From NCBI RefSeq assembly GCF_000760515.2, contig NW_013546623.1, positions 1 through 58,615 of the forward strand: DNA of 58,615 nucleotides. Direction: 5' to 3'. Position 1 is the stretch's first letter. Each line of letters begins with the position of its first letter. The DNA comes from Mitosporidium daphniae (Eukaryota > Microsporidia). Of this stretch, positions 50,222-58,615 are shown one piece after another. The notes under the pieces were generated by a model. It saw only the letters and a list, made by a program, of their open reading frames with translations. It searched no databases and was not told the DNA's origin. A program made the translations under genes and the position numbers.

Positions 50222-51955
50222 TCAATCAGAATCAGAACCATGATCATCGTCTTCGTCCTCCGAATATCTGCCTCCATATGACTTGTGTGCAGGCGAAGCC
50301 TGTGAGGCCGACCCCTTCATCGCCATTTTACATTGGCGTACATATCGTATGAGTGCATGTAGAGTGGCCAGAGAGAGCGTGTCAACATCAAGCTCGATCT
50401 CGCCATTTTCTGCTTCGTTCCGCAGATTCGGCATCGACTCGTTAATGATTTCCAAGACTTTTCCCAGCCGCTCTGGAGGCAAATCGTTGATATCAAGCGA
50501 AAGCTGGCGCTTTTCTTCAAATGTCAACGGCTTGAGCGATGTGGTGGAAGTTGGCTTTTGCTTTTTTGCCGGAAATCCAGAGTTACTTGTGGCGGACGGT
50601 GCCGGCGCAGGGGTCGCTCTTCGTTTTGATTGGTTTGAATGCGGACGCTTACTCCGTGCCTTTCCATGGGACATCAGTTCCTTGATTTCTTCCTGTAATT
50701 GCTGAATTTGGGCTGTTTTGGCTGAAATAATGGATGCGGTCTCTTCGTCAAGCTCTGCATCATCCCCGCTATCAAAATCAATTGAAGAAATTGCAGCTGC
50801 AGAAGCAGATGCATGCAGCGATGGCCGGTTGGCCCACTTTTCATTGAATACCTTTTCAACAGCCCGGCAGAGCTTGACGACTTCCGAGTCTGGGGCATTG
50901 TAGAGGTAGCAATTTGAAAAAACCAATCGAACATCAGACTCAAATTCAGAGGCTGTCAAGTAAGACTTTGCTTCAAGCTTTCTTTTGACTGTCCCCAAAT
51001 CCATTGGGGTTTTGATGATTTTTAGGTAATCTGGAATGCCTAGAGCAACCGGATCAACAGGCTGCAAAAATGGCCACGAGACTGGCGAGATTTTCTTGGA
51101 CCAAAAATCTCTAGCAACCACCAGAGCATATCTAAGATCATCAGCATCGTTTCCCGATATCGATGAGGGCGATGCATTGGAGGTAGATGCAGATCTGCGT
51201 CGTGGTAATTCTGTAATTGAGGCGCGACGGCTGGGCGAATCTGATGATGGGTTATTTACAGTGACATCTGAGATCGGTCCTCCAGGGCCTGCCGCTCCTG
51301 TCGGCATTTTCTTCATCATGGAGTCAAACGATTTTTCCAGGTTCTTTCCCATTGAATATACTGGATTATCTGGCCGGTTGTAAGTGTAGCAATTGGAAAA
51401 CACAAACCCGACATCTGATGTCCATTCATCCAATGTGGAATATGAGCCTGCTGTAAGCTTGTTGGTAATGGTTCCAAAGTCCATCGGCTGTTTAATGACA
51501 TCCAAGTAATCTGGTATTTGGAGTGCGATCGGATCAACTGGCTGGTTGAAAGGAAATGAATCTCTATGCCTTTTAAGCGTCTTCATGATCTGCATGCAGT
51601 ATTTCAACTGTTCCTTGAATAGCGGGGTTTTAGGCGGCATAGTATCTATAGCTGGCGGTACTGGTGACTTTGGTTCGTGTTTCTTTTCATTATCTGCGTT
51701 ATGCAAATGAAAATCTTTTTTTAGGCAAGATTCAAGGACAACACTCGAGAAAATATCCATTGAAGTCTTTGCGGCATTTTTTCCGGACCCCAAATCGTTG
51801 CTGCTGGTGTCCACTGTGGCATATGATGTTGATCCATCCTCTTTTTGTTCTATGGTATTTTCTGTGACTGAGATGGCAGATTCCAACTCATCTTCCCTAA
51901 GAGAGGATGTGGTTGAAGACACTGGAGAAAGGGGAGAGTCTGGAGAATCTGGCAT
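50222..51955 (-). CDS. BDF1: BET double-bromodomain protein (BDF1-like)
   Basis: 577 aa, one exon. Bromodomain 1 (about residues 105-210) has FNQPVDPIALQIPDYLDVIK, MDFGTITNKL and FSNCYTYNRPDNPV; bromodomain 2 (about 275-380) has LQPVDPVALGIPDYLKIIK, MDLGTVKRKL and FSNCYLYNAPDSEV. Both keep the acetyl-lysine Asn and Tyr. A coiled coil and basic stretch precede the ET domain (PLTFEEKRQLSLDINDLPPE), and the tail is acidic. BET proteins bind acetylated histone H4 and link TFIID to promoters. Upstream is a repeated AAATTTAATTAAAAC / AAATTAAATTTGC element (51959-51993). Confidence 0.95.
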   Translation of the reverse strand: MPDSPDSPLSPVSSTTSSLREDELESAISVTENTIEQKEDGSTSYATVDTSSNDLGSGKNAAKTSMDIFSSVVLESCLKKDFHLHNADNEKKHEPKSPVPPAIDTMPPKTPLFKEQLKYCMQIMKTLKRHRDSFPFNQPVDPIALQIPDYLDVIKQPMDFGTITNKLTAGSYSTLDEWTSDVGFVFSNCYTYNRPDNPVYSMGKNLEKSFDSMMKKMPTGAAGPGGPISDVTVNNPSSDSPSRRASITELPRRRSASTSNASPSSISGNDADDLRYALVVARDFWSKKISPVSWPFLQPVDPVALGIPDYLKIIKTPMDLGTVKRKLEAKSYLTASEFESDVRLVFSNCYLYNAPDSEVVKLCRAVEKVFNEKWANRPSLHASASAAAISSIDFDSGDDAELDEETASIISAKTAQIQQLQEEIKELMSHGKARSKRPHSNQSKRRATPAPAPSATSNSGFPAKKQKPTSTTSLKPLTFEEKRQLSLDINDLPPERLGKVLEIINESMPNLRNEAENGEIELDVDTLSLATLHALIRYVRQCKMAMKGSASQASPAHKSYGGRYSEDEDDDHGSDSD

Positions 51956-52308
51956 GAGGAAAATTTAATTAAAACTTCAAAAATTAAATTTGCGAAATGC
52001 AACAAAAAAATTTGGCTGCCTTCTGCTTCTTGTTGGTATTTATAGGTCCACCGAAAAGGCGGGAAAATTAGCACCGGAGTGTGTAACCTTTTAATTTTTA
52101 AAGTTTTAAATTTACTCGTCCACATGACGCAGATCAGCCATCACATTAGGGCAAACATGGCAAGATATTGTATAAAAGGTGCCGGATCTTGGTTTTGTTA
52201 CGTATCAACGACTTTCAACCAAAGAGGCTCGTTAACTAGGGTCGATATACTTGAATTTTAAAATAATTTTAATTGTTCGCATAAATACTGTCAATTCTCC
52301 AAGATTAC

Positions 52309-53626
52309 ATGTCAGTGTGCCCCATGTCGTCCTATAATTATCATCTGGGCAGCATTATAAAAACAATCTTCAATTTTCATGATCGGATTAATCTATTCGT
52401 TAATTCAGCCATCAGTTCCATTAAATCGTGGAAGCGGGCTCTTTTTCGTGTTGTCTCTGACGGTGAGATTGGTGGCGTCCAAAAGAGACCCTTGATTATC
52501 AATGGAATGCTGTTGATATCAATTCTTTGTATTTTATCATTTATTTTAAGTATTCTTTCTAATAATGGTGGCATATCAAAATCAGGTGTGGAAATTGAGC
52601 AAGAAATTGATCCAAATGATGCCAAAAACGGAGCTGAAACACTTTCTGCAGACCCTTTTACCCTATTTCACGTTGTGACTGGCAAATATTGCATTCCAAA
52701 AATTTCCAATGCCCTTACAACATATAGGCAAATGGATTGCGGAGAGGATGCCTTTAAGGTCAGACAGTCTGATGATGGCACATCCTGGATCATCGGTAAC
52801 TGGCTTTTCGTAATTTGTAGCCGTGGCCGATGGCGTGGGCGGATGGGCAAGTAAAGGGATCGATTCATCTACTTATTCCTGGGCGCTAGTAGACTGTCTT
52901 ACATCCGAATTCTACTCAAAAGATGAATATCGCCACTTGACGCCGAAAAAGCTGCTAGTAAATTGCGTGAATTCAATTCAAAATTCTTACAAGACACAAC
53001 TGTACAGTGATCCGGTGAATGCTTTTAAAATTGACGGAAGCTCGACGGCCGTTGTTTTAAAAATCAATTGCGAAAGACCCAACAGTTGTGATTTATTTGC
53101 CGCCAACTTGGGCGATTCTGGATTTGTTGTTTATAAGTTGGCGGATACCGATTCCAAATGGGTGGAGGTCATGCGATCAGTTGAGCAGCAGCATTCATTC
53201 AACTTCCCATTTCAAGCTGCAGCAAATCCATCTCTGGGAGATTCGCCGGCTAATGCTGAGGAGTATGGAATGACATTTGAGGAGAGGTCCTCATATCTTG
53301 CACTAGTTGCTTCAGACGGGCTTTTTGACAATCTATTTCGCGACGAAATTTTGGACATTTTGAATGGACACACTTCCAACATTACGTCCATGGTATTACA
53401 TTCACTTTCAAAAGAGTTGGCAGAGAAATCGATTTTGGTCGGAAATAGCCGCACCGTTTGCGGGCCTTTTTGTAAAAATGCCCAAGCTCACGGATACAAA
53501 TTTTCCGGGGGGTACCTGGGAGAATACGTTGGAGGGTACATGGATAACATTTCGCTAACCAAATCTAGGAAACTTGATGACACCTCAATAGTCCTTGCAT
53601 ACATATCAATTGACAGCCCCAAATAG
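52309..53626 (+). CDS. PTC7: PTC7-type PP2C phosphatase with membrane segment, two exons
   Basis: Exons 52309-52795 and 52821-53626 give 430 aa; the intron is 25 nt. An N-terminal domain with one membrane helix (INGMLLISILCILSFILSIL, near residue 70) precedes the PP2C domain: MDCGEDAF, VADGVGGWAS (rebuilt across the splice), NLGDSGFVVY, ASDGLFDNLF and KLDDTSIVLA supply the metal-binding Asp residues. Yeast Ptc7 acts on Coq7 to raise CoQ synthesis, and intron retention there creates a membrane-bound form. Here the helix is coded in exon 1. Location (nuclear envelope, ER or mitochondria) cannot be told. Confidence 0.9.
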
Positions 53627-54113
53627 GCATGCATGCACATGTGCATGTACGGATTAGCTACCGCAAATAAATTCTTTATTATTATGCACATTACGCATCA
53701 ATTACGGGATTAATTTAGGGCATGGTGAGCGTCATTTCCTGGAGAGGGGGCATGCAGTGACCTGCTTTTGCGCTCGCGGTCCAAGTGATTGGAAAGCCTC
53801 GCAAAAGCCCCACCCAGAGTAGGATCTGCTCGAAATAAAAAGGAAACTAAACGACATCAAGGGGTATGCATCCTTAAGTGTTTAAAACAACCTCATATTA
53901 TATCTCAATATGAGGATGAAGTGGCAAAACACATAAATACCACTTGTACATTCTGTAATTTAGGGTTAGACATCCGGCCTGTAGCAAGAACAAAGCTCGG
54001 AGAAGGAAACACCAAAAAATGTCGGAAACCGCTAAATTGAAAAGGGAGGGAAAATTGCATATCTGACAAGATGTAAATTAAAAGTTCAACTTTGGTTTCG
54101 ATTTTAATTTAAA
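53627..54113. other. No recognisable gene
   Basis: It opens with a GCATGCATGCACATGTGCATG alternating tract just after the PTC7 stop. A G/C-rich patch at 53740-53830 does not fold convincingly as tRNA. An AT element (CGATTTTAATTTAAA) lies directly before the next ATG. Confidence 0.5.
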
Positions 54114-54755
54114 ATGACTTCTCCAGACAAAAAGGATGGCAGTCAAGATTCATCAACTTTTTTTGAACCATGCTCTTCTTTTTTCGAGTCAAGCTCTTCT
54201 TTTTTCGAATCAAGCTCTTCTTTTTTCAAACCAGGCTCTTCTTTTTGCGCGCCAGAGAATGGCGAATTAATTAACACGGAGGAGAAACAGCCTTATTCCA
54301 ATCAGTTTTTATCCAAGTTGCTTTCCAAGTACTTTTTGGACCCGTTATTATTATACCAAACATCTAAACAGGCCGCATTGAAAACTCCAAGATATTCAAT
54401 ATATTTACCACACGACTCGCTTGTTGCAAGGGAGGTAACTCCATCTCAAAACATCGATATTTCCACGATAAAAAAACAGAATTTTCAAAGCTCTACTGAT
54501 TGCCATCAGTACTTTGATTATTCTGTGGATTCGCCTTTCGGCCACTATGATGAATATCCTAGGGACTATAATTCACGATCAGAGACTTCCCAAGCATCTA
54601 TTCCATTAAAGGCGCTCTTTTTTGCCATCAGTGTGCCGACATTCGCAATTCTGATTGTGTTTTCCTTTTCTTATCTTTCCTTTGAAGGGGAGAAGATAAA
54701 TGCTCTTAAGGAGCTTCTAAAAGAGTGGAATGCTCTGGAATCCAATGGAGCTTAG
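54114..54755 (+). CDS. Unrecognised tail-anchored protein with SSFFES repeats
   Basis: 213 aa, one exon. The N-terminal region has four or five copies of a 7-aa repeat (SSFFESS). A central Ser/Tyr/Asp-rich part (FDYSVDSPFGHYDEYPRDYN) follows, then one membrane helix near residues 176-195 (ALFFAISVPTFAILIVFSFS) and a 20-residue tail. Layout fits a tail-anchored or type II protein. No family recognised. Confidence 0.6.
   Translation: MTSPDKKDGSQDSSTFFEPCSSFFESSSSFFESSSSFFKPGSSFCAPENGELINTEEKQPYSNQFLSKLLSKYFLDPLLLYQTSKQAALKTPRYSIYLPHDSLVAREVTPSQNIDISTIKKQNFQSSTDCHQYFDYSVDSPFGHYDEYPRDYNSRSETSQASIPLKALFFAISVPTFAILIVFSFSYLSFEGEKINALKELLKEWNALESNGA
54150..54249 (+). repeat. 21-bp coding repeat
   Basis: Unit GCTCTTCTTTTTTCGA with a 21-bp period begins at 54171, 54192, 54213 and 54234, with a diverged copy before it. 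It encodes SSFFES. Confidence 0.88.
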
Positions 54756-54849
54756 CATATATTCTTGTGATTTCGCTGTGTTTTATATTTTATTTGTTTT
54801 ATATACGGGGTCTTCCTTGATTATTGGAATCATATAACCATTGCGGGGG

Positions 54850-55131
54850 CTATGCGATAGCTAGTTGGTAGGCGCTCGTAACGCCAACTAGAATAATCTT
54901 TGAGAATAGTACCAACACTGTATGAATTAAGAAGGCACTATTGCTCAAGGTTTCAAGCAGAGGTTCTCCTTCGAATTTCCTCAGCGCCAAAAAAAACTTC
55001 AACAGCCTAATAAGCCCCTTTGTATCGCTAAAAATCCCCTCAATGGGGTTTAAAAATATCACCACCAGCAGAAAAACAAGCGGAACTATAACCGAGCATA
55101 TTTTCTCCCTTCTTGGCCGCTTCATCGCCAT
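54850..55131 (-). CDS. Small two-helix membrane protein
   Basis: 93 aa from the ATG at 55131. A basic start (MAMKRPRREK) is followed by a hydrophobic helix (VIVPLVFLLVVIFL) and a second hydrophobic region at 65-93 (FLIHTVLVLFSKIILVGV). No family recognised. It is divergent from NAA50 with 125 bp between starts and convergent with the SSFFES-repeat gene. Confidence 0.5.
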   Translation of the reverse strand: MAMKRPRREKICSVIVPLVFLLVVIFLNPIEGIFSDTKGLIRLLKFFLALRKFEGEPLLETLSNSAFLIHTVLVLFSKIILVGVTSAYQLAIA

Positions 55132-55256
55132 GCAGCTTTAGCAATAAAACTCTATTTCTGATACTGCAATTGGCTGCAATTGTTTTCCTCCTCCAATCAG
55201 CTGCCATGTGCAGTTAATACAATTCATGTTAAATTAAACCCAAACAAATTAAATTA

Positions 55257-56024
55257 ATGGATTTAAAAAAGCGAAAACATCACTCACCCTCTGCCCAGTT
55301 TGTGGAGCAGCCATCTATTGCTGATCGATCTCCGAAACCGCCACCTTATTCAATAAGGTCCATCCCAAAAATAATCTTAATTTTATTATCGCTTTTATTT
55401 TCTTTTGTCGCTGTAACGTTTGTTTACGTAATGATCAATGGCAATTTCCACATTCTTGGCTTCAGAGGGTCGGAGAAGAGTGGCACAAGTACAAATACCA
55501 CCAAATTTCTATCAACCTTTCAATATGTCGAAATCACGGCTGCATATATGGATGAGCTTCGAAAGCTTAACACGGTTCTATTGCCAATTTCGTATTCGGA
55601 CTCGATGTATAGGATCATTTGCGAAAACACACGATTCAGCCGAATGGCGTTGAGAGAGGGGAGGTTTCCCACAGGTTCGATCACAGCAAGGATAGAAAGT
55701 CCAGCGATCACTGGCGTCTCGTTTGCCAAGCCAGGCCAGAATCCGGAAAAACATGTTTATATTATGACCATTGGGGTCCTTCCCCTATATCGAAGGTTTG
55801 GGATAGGATCTCACCTCTTGAAGGAACTTGAAGTGGAGGCCAAAACATTTAATTCAGAGGGACATCCATTTCACCTCACAGCCCTTCTTCTTCACGTCCA
55901 ATACAATAATACGGCAGCCATCGAATTTTATTCCAGAAACGGATTCAAGATGGTCAAAGATATTCCAAATTACTACGTCACCGTGCAGCCTCGAAGAGCT
56001 TATTTGCTTGCCAAAGAAATTTAA
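55257..56024 (+). CDS. NAA50-like N-acetyltransferase with membrane anchor
   Basis: 255 aa, one exon. The C-terminal 160 residues match NAA50 (San): LRKLNTVLLPISYSDSMY, HVYIMTIGVLPLYRRFGIG (acetyl-CoA loop), LLLHVQYNNTAAIEFYSRNG and NYYVTVQPRRAYLLAK. Ahead of it are 95 extra residues with a basic, Pro-rich cytosolic-looking start and a membrane helix (IPKIILILLSLLFSFVAVTF, near residues 40-65). NAA50 normally is a soluble ribosome-bound partner of NatA, so the anchor is unusual; NAA60 is the membrane-bound relative but is anchored C-terminally. The single uninterrupted exon argues against a mis-joined model. Confidence 0.85.
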   Translation: MDLKKRKHHSPSAQFVEQPSIADRSPKPPPYSIRSIPKIILILLSLLFSFVAVTFVYVMINGNFHILGFRGSEKSGTSTNTTKFLSTFQYVEITAAYMDELRKLNTVLLPISYSDSMYRIICENTRFSRMALREGRFPTGSITARIESPAITGVSFAKPGQNPEKHVYIMTIGVLPLYRRFGIGSHLLKELEVEAKTFNSEGHPFHLTALLLHVQYNNTAAIEFYSRNGFKMVKDIPNYYVTVQPRRAYLLAKEI

Positions 56025-56063
56025 TAAACGAAATCTTTTGGCCACCAATTTTTATTTCACGCG

Positions 56064-56797
56064 ATGGATAAGCCTTCAGGGCCCACGAAGCAGCTGGTTC
56101 GGCTTGCCCTCTCCACTGCGGCAAAGAAAAAGGTCTTGAAAAGGCAAGAGGTCTTCGAAAACAGTAACGGTCCTTTTCACCTTCCTCTCTCATAGTTGAT
56201 TCGATCAAGGGCGATGGGGCCAAGCTAAAAAGCACTCTTGACGACGCCAATACACATTTACTGGCAATCTTTGGATATTACCTTGTTGATATTAAGCCAA
56301 AATCGGGTACTATTTCCGGGTCTCCAGAGACCCTCCCATCATCGACGTTTTGGTACAATAGCCAATGGATCGTTATCTCCAATTTGGATAGCAGAGACCA
56401 AATGCTGCTTCAGTTTTTGCCCAAATCAAACGAGAGCCTTTTTCATGGCCTAGTTGCGCTATCTATATTCTTCATCTCAATAACGTCTGGATCTAATAGA
56501 ACCGTTGAAGGCAGTGCTCTTTCCGCTTTTCTTAACAGATATGCGTCCTTGAGGGTAAAATGGTTCATCTCCGAAGCGGTGCGAGCCCTTTACCTGGAAA
56601 GACATAAAAGCTCTTCAGATGTCTTTTCGTCGGGTGATTATGTTGGCGATGAAGATGCCGAAGTGGAGCCTGACGATAAATGGCTTACCGCCTCGTTTGG
56701 ACTGGGTATAAGGTCACTTTTAGAATATTCCCCGCAGATTTTAACTTCGTTAGTACTTACCGTGTTATTTTCAACATTTTTTAGATTACCTCAATAG
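56064..56797 (+). CDS. NSE3: NSE3/MAGE-domain subunit of SMC5/6 complex, two exons
   Basis: Exons 56064-56163 and 56196-56797 give 233 aa; the intron is 32 nt. The MAGE homology domain shows HLLAIFGYYLVDIKP, FWYNSQWIVISNL, FHGLVALSIFFISITSGSNR (the GLL...I...G block) and VKWFISEAVRALYLERHK. NSE3 with NSE1 and NSE4 forms the DNA-binding arm of SMC5/6. A 36-nt GT...AG segment near the 3' end (56749-56784) is in frame without a stop, so it may be an intron or a hydrophobic coding tail; both end at the same TAG. Confidence 0.8.
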
Positions 56798-56910
56798 TCC
56801 CCGGTGATAAACTAAATCAGAATGCATCGGTGTCACCGGCCGCTTTGGAGACCTTTTTCCGGCAAAGCTTAAATTCTCGCTAATTTAAATAAACAAGGAG
56901 CTCTTCACAC

Positions 56911-58341
56911 ATGATAAACATCCTTCAGGAATACATTCAGATAGATACGTCATCGCATCAAAATACCGATGCGTGTCTGGGCTTCTTGAAAAAAGTAATT
57001 GCAAACCGCTTTTCTGCAGACAAGCGAAATGCTCAATTTGGAGTATTTGGAAGTGGGGTCGCAACAGGAGCGTCAATTGCCAATCGTACTAATTGGGACT
57101 CCCAATTTCCGATCAACATTGACCAACACGCTGTTGATAAATGCTCATTATGACGTGGTGCCGGCAATGGCGGAGACTTGGAAACATCCTCCCTTTGGTG
57201 GCGTCATCGAGGACGGAAAACTATATGGCCGAGGAACTCAAGACTGCAAATCGCTGACGATTAGGTTGGGGACTATTTCCTTTCTCGTATTTATAGTGCG
57301 ATGATTGCCCTGTCGCAAATCAAGAGGCCTTTTTTGAGAAGTGTGATTATCTCAGTCATGCCAGGTAAGATGTATAAAATCCTTTCAAAGACGAGGAGGT
57401 GGGTGGGAGCAGGGGGATGGACATTTTTTCGCAATCGCAGCTTTTCAAAGAGCTCCGTGTAACACAGGTTCTAGATGAAGGTATTTTGACAGCATCTGTC
57501 GAAAATAGGAATTCCCTGCCCAACGGATGCGATGTATTTTTTTCCTGATGAGAGAGAAGCAAAATGTACGAAAAAGAAACACCAATTGTCACATAGGGAT
57601 CTCAATCGAATCAACATCAAAGGCAGCACATGCCAGCATACCGATGCAGGGGCAATCTGCAATTGATAGACTGGTATTTTGTGCACGCTTTTGATTAGAT
57701 TTCATTTCTTGTGACCGCAAAGGATACGATTGGCACCAAAATCAACGAAAATACGGTTGAGGAAATAGGCCAGAGCATCACCGTGAATGTTACTCGATTA
57801 ATGGTATGAAATTTTAGCAGAAGCTTTATTTCTAGGCAGGATATGCAGATAATGTTGTTCCTGGAGAAGCCAAGGCTAGTATGGTGATTTATAAAAAATG
57901 CCCTAGCCATCGATTTACGGGCGCCAAGATCTTTGATGAGAGCCTCTTTAACAAAAATAGATCAAATAGCGCAAGAAAAAGGGTACTCTGCTCCCTTAAC
58001 TATAACCAAGGGTTACATTGTGCCATGGTCCACCTGCTGCTGAATTTGACACAAATTCAAACGACTTTCAACAATCTCTAAAGTCAATACTAAACGGGAA
58101 AGGGATCGAAACAATATGGGCCATATTCCCCGGAGCTACAGGTATGCTCTGGAGATTTAACGATTTAGATAGCAGATACTTGAGATCAAAAGGCATACCT
58201 TGTATTGGATTTTCACCGATACGCCGTTGCCCGATCTTACTGCATTCGGAGGATGAATACATCCCAATTGATTCATACATGGAATCAATCTCAATATTCA
58301 AACATGTAATTGAGACATTGTGTGCAAAAAATACAATATGA
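56911..58341 (+). CDS. Aminoacylase-1-like M20 peptidase, ten exons
   Basis: Exons are 56911-56994, 57020-57264, 57297-57364, 57391-57480, 57509-57565, 57597-57673, 57699-57803, 57836-57878, 57907-57982 and 58011-58341, giving 391 aa. The nine introns are 25-32 nt. Metal ligands and signatures are INAHYDVVP, LYGRGTQDCKS, MPDEEVGGSRGM (rebuilt), LDEGIPCPTDA (rebuilt), KAAHAS and GFSPIRRCPILLHSEDE. M20A enzymes of this type deacylate N-acyl amino acids with two zinc ions. No ORF longer than about 110 codons exposes it. Each splice restores an aminoacylase block. Its stop lies one base from the stop of the next gene. Confidence 0.9.
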
Positions 58342-58342
58342 G

Positions 58343-58615
58343 CTAAAAGTTATCCAAATTTTCAATAATCTCTGAAATAACGTCGCCTTCAATTACGTCG
58401 TTGGCAAGCATGGCATAGAGTTCACCAAGGGGGATAATGTCCCCGGACGTTAGATCCCTAATTGGATCTAACAAATAGAGCGTTTCCATCGAGTGCAATC
58501 GTTTTGAAGGCGTGCCATTCTCAATCCCACCAAGATTCCTCCTAAAAGAGGCGCAACTATCATAACAAGGCGACTGATCAGGAGCTTTTGAAATGCCATC
58601 TGAATCTGAAGAGAC
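58343..58615 (-). CDS. 3' end of unknown gene (cut by window)
   Basis: An open frame enters from the right edge and ends in TAG at 58345-58343, coding for at least 90 residues. It is Ser/Asp-rich, then KRLHSMETLYLLDPIRDLTS and a Leu/Glu-rich end (DVISEIIENLDNF). No family recognised. Convergent with the aminoacylase gene, with one base between the two stop codons. Confidence 0.6.
   Translation of the reverse strand, partial: VSSDSDGISKAPDQSPCYDSCASFRRNLGGIENGTPSKRLHSMETLYLLDPIRDLTSGDIIPLGELYAMLANDVIEGDVISEIIENLDNF

Noticed and set aside
1-58615. Transposons, virus-like elements, CRISPR arrays, bacterial operons
   Set aside because: I looked for reverse transcriptase, integrase, transposase and capsid motifs, terminal repeats and regularly spaced arrays and saw none; the tandem repeats present are minisatellites.

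Overview
This is a eukaryotic, gene-dense window: about 44 protein-coding genes in 58.6 kb, short intergenic spacers, no tRNA, rRNA or transposon that I could recognise. The gene set is that of a fungus-side opisthokont: BET bromodomain protein, SWI3/RSC8, fungal-type PSP1, paladin, EFR3, Arp2/3 subunit ARPC1, CDK11, an AA11-like chitin-active LPMO, and serine palmitoyltransferase. Respiring mitochondria are implied by ATP12, COQ5, GrpE, a succinate/fumarate carrier and ribosomal protein bL28m. The most striking trait is splicing. I rebuilt 50 introns by matching reading frames to conserved proteins, and 46 of them are only 23-41 nt long. Compactness, minute introns and retained mitochondria together suggest an early-diverging, Mitosporidium- or Rozella-like relative of Microsporidia. 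That is an inference from gene content, not a proof.

Layout. 0-9.4 kb: tandem repeat at the left edge, Smr-domain protein and paladin (-), a four-helix membrane protein, then a secreted Ser/Thr/Asn-rich mucin-like protein and a spacer. 9.4-12.6 kb: MBF1 and MCM5, divergent. 12.6-16.3 kb: a gene-poor, AT-rich stretch with one orphan membrane protein. 16.3-25.8 kb: Cdc20-like, LPMO and EXO1 (-), then a sphingomyelin-synthase-like gene overlapping tail to tail with serine palmitoyltransferase LCB2, prefoldin 6, eEF1B and SWI3. 25.9-35.4 kb: EFR3, an orphan membrane protein, ATP12/bL28m (divergent), GrpE/CDK11 (divergent) and TRM82. 35.5-43.9 kb: Cys-rich receptor-like protein, SFC1, ARPC1, a small membrane protein, PSP1, a C9orf85-like protein and eL15. 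44-50 kb: Cdh1-like activator tail to tail with a catalytically degenerate SMS paralog, then COQ5 and an unknown C/H-rich protein. 50-58.6 kb: BET protein, PTC7, two small membrane proteins, a membrane-anchored NAA50, NSE3, a ten-exon aminoacylase and the 3' end of an unknown gene.

Functional links. Respiration and CoQ are represented by COQ5, PTC7, ATP12, SFC1, GrpE and bL28m. Sphingolipid synthesis has LCB2 beside an SMS-like enzyme. Cell-cycle and genome maintenance has MCM5, EXO1, NSE3, two APC/C activators and CDK11. Several proteins look like cell-surface or host-facing products: the mucin, the LPMO and the Cys-rich PPxY protein. An AT-rich element resembling AATTTAAATT recurs just upstream of most start codons and is often shared by divergent genes.
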